A stretch of 64,000 nt of DNA from Adenophora triphylla var. japonica (taxonomy: Eukaryota > Streptophyta > Magnoliopsida > Asterales > Campanulaceae): positions 248,001 through 312,000 of the forward strand of contig JAFEMH010002594.1 in assembly GCA_022495995.1 (NCBI GenBank), given 5' to 3'. The stretch's first letter is position 1; each line of letters opens with the position of its first letter. This document shows positions 56,779 through 64,000 of the stretch, one piece after another. The notes under the pieces were generated by a model. The model was not told the origin of the DNA and made no database searches. It worked only from the letters and a program-made list of their open reading frames with translations. The position numbers and the translations under genes were made by a program.

Positions 56779-58753
56779 TGAAATTACCCGGGATTTCGCG
56801 CGGAGCGAAATGCGGTTGTCTTTCGCGAAGGGTTGGTGTCTGAGACCTCGCTTTTCGGGAAGGGAGAGGAGTCGCCACGCGGTTTTTGTATTTTGAGCCC
56901 AAACGTTGAGAAACGGCTATTGGTTGAAAAAAGGTGTCGTTTTTATTGGTAGCAAAAACTTAGGAAAAGGCTTTGAAAACGGGGGGTTATTTTTATTGAT
57001 AGCAAAAATGAGTAAAAAGCTTTTTGAGTACCAGAGATTGTTAGGTTCGGAGGTCACGTTACGTTTTGGGAAGAGTATTACGAGATCACCCGAAACGCCT
57101 CGTATGACGAGTCTTTCTACCTTTCTCGAAAATGTGTGCGAGTGTGTGTGTGTTTGCATTTTTGAAATGGGGGCTTGAATGACAAGCTTAATCTTGGTTT
57201 GAATGTCAAACGTTGATTAGGTGACTTTGTTTGAAAAGGCGAGCGTTTGAATGACAAACGTCGGTTTTGGAAGTTTTAAGGAAAAGTGGCACGAATGCTG
57301 ATTTTAACCGCTTAACTTAAGTGTCAAATGTTGACTTTTAAGAAAAGAGCGTTTGAATGTCAAACGTCGGCTTTTGAGTCTTGAAGATGAGCGTTTGGAT
57401 GCCAAACGTCATTTCGCGCGTTTTGAAAGAGAGTTCAAAGGTCGAACTCCGGTTTTGAACCGGGCATTACATTGTTAACGATTTTTACGGGGAAAAAACG
57501 TATTAAATGACATGCAATCAACGAATCGGATTGCGACTCGGACTTTGAAAAGTGAATACTATCACGATCCAAACGGGTCGGACTTGTAAATGACAGTATT
57601 TAAAGTGCGGTATCAACGGAATCAAACGATCCGGAATTGTAAATGACGATCGAAGAGCCAAACGACTCGAAATTGTAAAGTTACATGAAATGTAAATGAC
57701 GTTCGACGGATCAAACGGTCCGGAATTGTAAATGACAGAAATTTAAATGACGTTCGACGGATTGATCGATTCGGAATTGTAAATGACGGAAATTTAAATG
57801 GAACGGGGCCGAAACGCCGTTTTAACCCGAGATTACTTCTCTTACGGGAAGAGAAGAGGATCTAGGGGCTAAAACGTATCGGATCCCGTTAGACGGAGGC
57901 GTCTACATTTCAATAATGTTCGTTTGAAAGGGTTATAGTGACTGGCGCGTAAACCGAGGCAGAACGAGAGATTAGGGAGAGGGAGTTATACCTATGGCTA
58001 GGGTCGACTCCTTTGGCTCGAGGGGTGTATACGGGATACGAAAAGTGGTTTGGGATGGTGTTTTAAGGTGGTGAGGGGTGTATTTGATCGAAATACGAAG
58101 GTTTCACGCGAATCGAGACAAAACGGGAGCTCGGGAAGGGGTGAAACAGGTTTGGACCGTGGCTATGGTGAATTTGGAGAGTAATTATTTTCTCCTTAAA
58201 TGGCTTTGACAGCCTTGGTATTTATAGGTGAAATTTTAGCATGAGTCCGAACGGACTTAGCATGAAATCCAGGGGGTTTTGTGAAACTTTGGAAATTGGA
58301 GGGACTTGCTGGCAATTCTGGTACGCCTGCAAAAGAGTCCGGCCGGACTGAGACTATATACCAGGGATATTTTAGTCTTTTCTCCTTGATTTTTGATTGA
58401 AAGGTGACTAGAGGGAGGTGGCATGCACGCCACGTGTCCCATAACTCACCAGGCCTTGTGGGAGTTCGTGGCCGGGTCCCGGTTTTGTTCATTTTTTAAA
58501 TAACAGTTCGGAAAATGTCCGAAACGCCCCCGAAAAGTGCCGAAAAGTGCATTTTTCAGGGAAAGCCGTACTTTTACGTGCGATGACGTGTGTTAAGAAC
58601 GTTTCGACGTCGGGATACACGGGACAGTCCCGGGATGTCTCGTTGGCTTGAGAACGGGAAGCTTAACGGGTTCCAGTTAACCTGGAGCGGGCCAGTTAAC
58701 GGATTCTGGTTAACTTTTAACGGATTTTGATGATCCGGATTTGGGTACTTACA
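56779..58753 (-). repeat. Tat-2 3' LTR
   Basis: A 1975-bp segment, TGAAATTACCC...GTACTTACA on the plus strand, that interrupts Copia-E pol. On the minus strand it starts TGTAAGTACCC after a polypurine tract and has a TATA box (seen as TATTTATAG at 58219-58227). GGAGTCGCCAC at 56868-56878 matches Tat-1. Hairpin words GCGTTTGAATGTCAAACGT recur at 57173-57409, AAATGACGTTCGACGG words at 57650-57790, and the palindrome AGTCCGGCCGGACT lies at 58336-58349. The partner LTR is outside the window. Confidence 0.75.
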
Positions 58754-58770
58754 GTTAGCCCCTCAGCGAC
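58754..58770 (-). promoter_or_regulatory. Tat-2 polypurine tract
   Basis: The minus strand reads GTCGCTGAGGGGCTAAC just before the LTR. The matching Tat-1 tract reads CGCCGAGGGGCTC. Confidence 0.65.
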
Positions 58771-58880
58771 GTCTCTTCCGAAGGAAGTGGGGTCGTTGAA
58801 AAAAGATAAGGATCCAAATCGGGATGCCTTACTTTGAAAGACCCGGGCGGTCAGCTGGCTGGACCCTTAGCGAAAGGATT

Positions 58881-58920
58881 CCTACGTATCTCGAGCGGGA
58901 ATCAAGCCGATTGTAGTTCG
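58881..58920. repeat. CCTACGTATCTC...GTAGTTCG conserved block, copy 3
   Basis: Opens CCTACGTATCTC, has GGGAATCAAGCC and ends TTGTAGTTCG. It sits 128 bp from the 3' LTR, like the Tat-1 copy at 93 bp. Confidence 0.7.
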
Positions 58921-58959
58921 TAGGTGCAAGAAGCCGCGCATGGGGACCTTGACCTGAGC

Positions 58960-59290
58960 GAGATTGTTGGGAGGCGTCTAAACCTGAATAGAGACCATTG
59001 CGAGATACCTGTACCTGAATGGAGACTATTGGGAGGCGTCTGAACCTGAATGGAGACCATTGCGAGGTACCTGTACCTGAATGGAGACTATTGGGAGGCG
59101 TCTGAACCTGGGATTTCTGAAACCTTCGAGGGCGTGTGGCGCCTCAGATCGGAGTGGCTGGAGCTTACGAGGGCGTGTGGCGCCTCAGACCGGAGTTGCT
59201 GAAACATACGAGGGCATGTGGCGCCTCAAACCGGAGCTGCTGAAACATACGAGGGCATGTGGCACCTCAAACCGGAGCTGCGAGGATACG
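58960..59290. repeat. Two adjacent minisatellites in Tat-2
   Basis: The first (about 58964-59110) alternates GGAGGCGTCTGAACCTGAAT- and GCGAGRTACCTGTACCTGAA-type units (about 61 bp per pair). The second (about 59125-59280) is a 41-bp unit built on GAGGGCRTGTGGCGCCTCA, four copies. Confidence 0.8.
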
Positions 59291-59639
59291 TTTATCCTGA
59301 GACAGAGGCGTTCGTGCCTTGAGTGCTGGACTTACAATGACGGCCAGGTTTATCCTGCTGGGGATAGGGTGGCAATGATGGGAATGATTGTGTTAAACTG
59401 GCGTTATTAACAACTCGGAAGGATTGACGTTTCTTCTTTAGAATCCTGCTGGGGATGAGCGTTCGGGCTTACCTTGATGGCCGAAAAGGGATTGTTGTGC
59501 GGGCTTACCTTGATGGCCGCTGAGGTGGGACGATCGGGCTTACGACTGGCGGCTGGGAAAGTGAACGTTGGTGAAAACCAATAGAAATTTTGACGTCAGG
59601 AGACGGAATTGTAACTGGAATGTCCGGAGACGGGATTGA

Positions 59640-60017
59640 GCGTTTGAATGTCAAACATCAATTGGGATTTAACGTCTGGAGATGAGCGACTGGGAATTTA
59701 ACGTCTAGAGACGGGATTGAGAATTTAACGTCTGGAGACGGGCGTTTAGTGAAAACTAACTGAGAATTTAACGTCTGGAGACGGGCGTTAGTGAGAACTA
59801 ACTGGGAATTTAACGTCTGGAGACGAGCGTTAGTGAAAACTAACTGGGAATTTAACGTCTGGAGACGGGCGTTAGTGAAAACTAACTGGGAATTTAACGT
59901 TTGGAGACATGCGTTAGTGAAAACTAACTAGGAATTTAACGTCTGGAGACGGGCATTAGTGAAAACTAACTGAGAATTTAACGTCCGGAGACGGGCGTTA
60001 GTGAAAACTAACTGGGA
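59640..60017. repeat. 42-bp minisatellite with CGTCTGGAGACG palindrome
   Basis: About seven full copies from 59728, each GGGAATTTAACGTCTGGAGA followed by CGGGCGTTAGTGAAAACTAACT. Each holds two inverted repeats: CGTCT/AGACG and GTTAG/CTAAC. Partial copies precede. Confidence 0.9.
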
Positions 60018-60317
60018 TTGATCCTCGGGGGAGGTGGTGTTAGAAATGTCTAACTGGGGGAAATTTTACACTTTTGGGGGCCAAAAGGGGTAAAATTGGA
60101 ACTGCGAAAAGTTGAGGGGCTAAATTGGCAAGGAATCTTTCTGCTGCAGAAAGAGTCCGACCGGACAGAACCTGAAGTTGACCAGGTTGTTATCAGCGCC
60201 GAGGTAGAAGCAAACTTGGCCATTTCTTCCATTTTTCCAGGCGAAAAAGAGAGAAAGGAGGAGAGAAAAACCAACCCAAATTGTGAGGTTTGCTCATATT
60301 TGTGAGGGAAAATCAAC

Positions 60318-63279
60318 ATGGAGGGTGATTTGGAACCAATGGCTCGTCATGGAAGGACCGATGACGAAAGAACGCGGTTGGTTTGGACCATTCGAACCAC
60401 TACCTTTCCATTGAATCCGACGGAGTTCTACCCGGTTAGGGAGAACCACAAATCCAAAGGAGGGATCGAGAGACAGGTAAACTTCCTTCAAATTCCATTA
60501 ATTTTAAGAATGTCCATTCTTTAAATGTTAGAAATTTGACTAGGAATGAGTTAGGGATTTTGGTGCCCGAATTGGGGCTTTTGACTTTGCTATGCGCCTT
60601 TGTCGAAATTGACTAGAGTGTAGTTCAATTGACACCATGCGTAGATGACATAAAAATTTTGGTTGCAAAATTCCATGTCTAGATGCGTTTTCCAAATTTA
60701 AAGTATGTTTAAATCGGGATGGAGTAATTTTTCGAAAATGTTCGAAAGGATTTGAAAGTTCCGATTTCGACAGAGTTTTCGAAGGGCTTTGAAAGTTTCG
60801 GATTCGACGGAGTTTTCGAAATGCTTTGAAAGTTCCGGATTCGACGGAGTTTTCAAAGGGTTTTGAAAGTTCCGGATTCGACGGAGTTTTCGAAATGCTT
60901 TGAAAGTTCCGAATTCGATGGAGTTTTCGAAGGGCTTTGAAAGTTTGGGATTCGACGGAGTTTTCGAAGGGCTTTGAAAGTTCCGAATTCGATGGAGTTT
61001 TCGAGATGCTTTGAAAGTTACGGATTCGACGGAGTTTTCGAAGGGTTTTGAAAGTTCCGGATTCGACGGAGTTTTCGAAGGGCTTTGAAAGTTTCGGATT
61101 CGACGGAGTTTTCGAAGGGCTTTGAAAGTTCCGGATTCGACGGAGTTTTCGAGATGCTTTGAAAGTTCCGGATTCGACGGATTTTTCGAAGTGCTTTAAA
61201 ATCTTGGACCGTCAATACTCCAATCGGGATGGAAATATTTTAGGAAAGGAATGAGAACTGTATCTGCATTGCATCATTTTGACATGCGTTCGTGCACTCT
61301 ATTGATGTCGCTTCTGTGCTTAACGTATTCTTGCTTTGTTCACCTGCAGGGGCGAGGGATGGTTGATGTCCACAACCAGAAGAGTCGGGGAGCCTTTGAG
61401 GAAGTGCGAGCCCTGTGGGAGATATTCCTGGATGAGGCTCGAGATGGAGAGAGGAGTCCACGACAGCTGGTGGTTGACTCCGGCTTGGCTGGATTTATCA
61501 GCGCGGTAGCCGCGGTGGCTGTGACGCAGAGGGCGAGGTCCATGTACGTAGCTCTGAGCGAGTACTGGTGGGATACGACCCACACTTTTCATTTCAGGTG
61601 GGGGAGGCGACGATGACTCCCACTGACTTTGCTGCTATCAATGGGTTGCCAACCTGGGGCAACGCGCTGGTGTGGGTGGATGATTATACCCCGGGGCAGT
61701 TGTCGGAGCTGCTGGGTTTCGATATTACCGATGCCAGGGGCTTAGGTATTCGGTACAGGCCGATGGAGATGCATCTGAGGATGGGCATTGATGATTATGG
61801 GGAGGGGTCCCCTAGGATGACCGCTGAGCGTCTGGCTCGAGGGTTCCTATGGTTCGCGTTGTCAGCGACTCTGTTCCTGACTGCTGACACGTCCTGTCAC
61901 TTCCCTTTGCTTGGGTCGCTGACAGACCTGGATGCCGTGAGGGGGTACGCATGGGGGGAGGCTGGACTGGCCGAGCTCTACCACTTCTTGGACAGGTTCT
62001 TGCGGGGAGAGGAGAACTCCTTGAGCTGTTTCTCATTTGCTTTAGATGTAAGTTCACGTCTTTTTCTCTTCCTTGTCTCATTTTAGTACTCGTATGTATC
62101 TGCTCTGTAGCTGGCATAACTTTCCATTTGCTTGATAGGTCTGGTGCTATGAGGTGTTCAGCCCACAACAGTGGGAGATTAGGGAGGCGTACCGATCCTT
62201 GTTCCCTGCCATGCTGTCTTGGCAGAAGAGGGTGAAGAAGGCGGTGTCATCGAGGGTGGGTACTCGGCTGTCGTACGAGGAGGTGTCTCAGGCCCTAAGC
62301 CGGGAGTTCTCCGAGCGGATCCAGCTGACCTAGTGGAGTCGGATTCACGCTGGCGTGGTTCAGGTTGCTAGTGAGGTTACGCGATGGCGGAAGCTGCTGG
62401 TGGGACTTCACTGCGATGCTATGTATCTGGGGGAGAAGGTGACCCGTCAGCATGGCCCGGGGTTCCTTCCGATGGTGTCGGTGGATCCGCCTCTGCACAT
62501 GCAGCATCCTCTGTCGATGTCGATGGAGGAGTTGGAGAGGTATAGACAGGGTGTGTTCTATACCGAGTACGTCATAGTGGGAGCCGACTATGACATTTTC
62601 TTGAGGACGAGGCTGAGGAGACCGCAGGTGTAGCACAGGGAGGGCGAGGGCCCTGGATATCCCCGAGATCTCCCGCTCCCACGCGCTAGGCTGGCGTACG
62701 AGGGGCTGGACGGTTCGCGCAGGCGGCTGGTGATCCCGATCCCGGAGGAGCCGAGATCTCAGTACAGGGGTGGACCCTAATGCTTCGGTGAGCACTTTTG
62801 GTTTTCTGCATTTGATAGTAGTATTCTGCAAATGTTGCATCTGTACTTTTTGCTTGTCTTTTGACGACTTTCCTGGTTTGCAGGTGTCTGGCCGTACGTA
62901 TAATCAGGCGGTGAGACAGTTGGACGGGTGGGCCAACTACACTAGGAGGCTCGTGGAGTTCCTGAGGTGCAGTTCCCGGAGGAGCGTGGATGTTCGTGAG
63001 TCGAGGCCATCTAGGCCGAGAGGTTCGTCTGCTCCCACGGCTAGTGGAGCGGACTTCGCACAGGGATTTGGCCAGTTCGCGGGCGGAATGGCTGGGTTTG
63101 GAGCTCATCCTCCTTCGCACTCGGGGCACGAGAGGGGAGAGCCTTCGAGTTCGCAGGCGCAGAGGAGGCCTTTCGCGTATTCCCGCCTGGAGGAATTCGG
63201 AGACTTCCTGTTCTCGACAGATCCGGCTGCTACGGAGCAGTGTGTCGAGTGCTCGGATAACGAGCAGGACTCTGAGTAG
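60318..63279 (+). pseudogene. PMD gene with four exons, antisense to Tat-2
   Basis: Exon 1 (60318-60476) starts MEGDLEPMARHGRTDDERTR and ends at GTAAAC. Exon 2 (61350-62048) has MYVALSEYWWDTTHTFHF, then in another frame VGEATMTPTDFAAINGLP, the N-terminal signature of the aminotransferase-like plant mobile domain, and RGYAWGEAGLAELYHFL. Exon 3 (62139-62787) begins VWCYEVFSPQQWEI. Exon 4 (62884-63279) begins VSGRTYNQAVRQLDGW and ends with a Ser/Gly-rich tail and DNEQDSE before TAG. Introns 60477-61349, 62049-62138 and 62788-62883 all have GT-AG ends and keep phase 0. Defects: a 1-base frameshift near 61595, a TAG at 62331-62333, a second TAG at 62631-62633 and a frameshift near 62770. PMD proteins such as MAIN and MAIL1 are nuclear; many others are transposon-borne with no known activity. 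Splice sites outlasting the frame suggest recent decay. Confidence 0.8.
60742..61186. repeat. 37-bp minisatellite in intron 1 of the Tat-2 PMD gene
   Basis: About twelve copies of a 37-bp unit (CGAAGGGCTTTGAAAGTTCC then GGATTCGACGGAGTTTT). Two variants, CGAAGGGCTT and CGARATGCTT, are interspersed, hinting at higher-order duplication. The minus-strand frame at 61018-61215 is a by-product of the repeat. Confidence 0.92.
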
Positions 63280-63817
63280 TCCTCCTTTATTGCTTTTTAG
63301 ACAAAATGTATGTATTGTCCGGAACAATTTGACTTGAACTGTATTTGAAAAGGCGCCCTTGAGGCGGAACCTGTATTTCGCACATTTATTTAGGGACTAC
63401 ATTCTTTTTATTTTGGCAAATAAGCAAGTAGGTTGATCAAAAATAAATAAAATGAAACATGCATGAAAAATTGAATGGGTCAAAATTTATGCCTATATGC
63501 ACTGATTATTAATTAATTGCACTGTTGCACGAGCCCGGGGCGAAAGAGGTGTTGGCTTTGGTTAATTGAAACCATGGGAGCATGCAGATTCACAAAAGCA
63601 TGAACAGGGCTTGGTTTGGAATTGTTTCCAATTTAAGAGCAGCTGGCTGTAGAGTTGACCAATTCAACTGTAGAGAGAGTCCGGCCGGACTGAGAATGAA
63701 ATTCCAGAGCCTTTTAAATTGCAGTTTCAGCTTTGCAATTCGTAAGAAACTGCGCCTTTGCTTTGATCAGTTGGCTGAATTTCTTTCCAATTCCTAAGGT
63801 TTCCTTCACTTTCTTTC
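63280..63817. other. Spacer between the two antisense genes of Tat-2
   Basis: No gene. It holds the palindrome AGTCCGGCCGGACT at 63678-63691, the same word as in the LTR at 58336. Confidence 0.6.
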
Positions 63818-64000
63818 ATGGCTCCCTTTCCTAAGCTATCGTCTCGGATGCAAGAGCGATACTTGGAAAATTTCCAGTCGTGGGTACGGAACCACACGAG
63901 GCAAAACAAGGGGTTTTTTGAAGGCTGTTACGGGATGAAATCTGTTTGGGCTTTAAAGGAGCTCATGCCAGATTGGGATCTTTTGAGAGCAGCGGATCGC
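63818..64000 (+). CDS. Start of a second antisense ORF, resembling transposon-associated DUF7745 proteins
   Basis: An ATG at 63818 opens 61 codons that are still open at the window end. They start MAPFPKLSSRMQERYLENFQ and continue with WVRNHTRQNKGFFEGCYG and KSVWALKELMPDWDLLRAAD. The pattern (aromatic-rich, FFE-CYG, then a WDLLRAAD-like segment) is reminiscent of the plant DUF7745 family, which often accompanies PMD-type transposon genes. That match is from memory of the pattern only. A T/C-rich leader precedes the ATG. The function is unknown. Confidence 0.5.
   Translation, partial: MAPFPKLSSRMQERYLENFQSWVRNHTRQNKGFFEGCYGMKSVWALKELMPDWDLLRAADR

Larger units (their letters stand above)
56779..64000 (-). 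mobile_element. Tat-2: large Tat-like LTR element with antisense genes, partial
   Basis: The LTR and polypurine tract place the element's sense strand as minus and its body to the right. The visible 5.2 kb next to the 3' LTR has no gag or pol, but holds minisatellites and two plus-strand genes (PMD and a second ORF). Extra antisense ORFs between pol and the 3' LTR are known in Tat-lineage Ty3/gypsy elements. The rest lies beyond the window, so lineage and limits are inferred. Confidence 0.65.

Noticed and set aside
58196..58492. 98-codon minus-strand frame in the Tat-2 LTR
   Set aside because: It is inside an LTR, has no domain, and overlaps the TATA box region.
59081..59410. 109-codon frame with repeated ACGASDRSGW-like text
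   Set aside because: It is a translation of the 41-bp minisatellite, with no family resemblance.
61018..61215. Repetitive protein frame on the minus strand
   Set aside because: It is the 37-bp minisatellite read in a frame free of stops; the period of 37 also rules out a steady protein repeat.
61541..61596. Possible short intron (GTACGT...TTTCAG) explaining the frame change in PMD exon 2
   Set aside because: It would remove the conserved WWDTTHTF segment of the domain, so a 1-base frameshift is the better explanation.

Overview
This window reads as a flowering-plant (angiosperm, probably eudicot) nuclear intergenic region made almost wholly of nested, decayed transposable elements. The evidence is spliced GT-AG genes, LTR retrotransposons with tRNA-Met or tRNA-Asp type primer sites, MULE, PIF/Harbinger, hAT and Stowaway-like DNA elements, and plant-only protein domains (plant mobile domain, PMD). 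No host housekeeping gene, tRNA or rRNA gene could be supported. I cannot name the species.

Layout. 1-2763: AT-rich DNA with Stowaway-like MITE ends. 2764-5109: 3' half of a minus-strand Ty1/copia element (Copia-A). 5110-7994: 5' half of a plus-strand copia element (Copia-B) with decayed gag and a long open integrase region. 7995-16142: Copia-C, with two 1474-bp LTRs, most of gag lost and pol frameshifted; its flanks do not match. 16143-22300: the remains of a Mutator-like element (MULE-1). It holds a 5'-truncated PMD gene (+), a converging transposase joined to an OTU-type cysteine protease (-), and palindrome-rich tandem repeats on both sides of the transposase.

22964-35728: a Ty3/gypsy element on the minus strand that keeps only gag (Ty3-1). 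Its left LTR was split at a (CA)n tract by a second, Tat-like gag-only element (Tat-1, 24390-31301, 1008-bp LTRs, 5-bp target duplication). 36734-45029: a full-length but decayed minus-strand copia element (Copia-D, matching target duplication) with a hAT-type MITE inside pol. 45030-53502: low-coding DNA with a 77-bp hairpin repeat array, a GA microsatellite, a PIF/Harbinger element with TTA target duplication, and the 5' end of an Athila/Tat-type element (primer site plus gag). That gag is cut at 53503 by Copia-E (minus), which is itself cut at 56779 by the LTR of a second Tat-like element (Tat-2).

Tat-2 (56779 to the window end) is the most unusual object. By its TATA box and polypurine tract it reads on the minus strand, yet it carries a four-exon PMD gene and a second open reading frame on the plus strand, that is, antisense to the element, plus several minisatellites.

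A theme across the window is that most transposon families carry their own short palindrome or hairpin, repeated in the LTR or internal region. In two arrays the stems show paired (compensating) base changes. Nearly all coding regions are broken, so functional statements describe ancestral roles. All comparisons were made by eye from the sequence.
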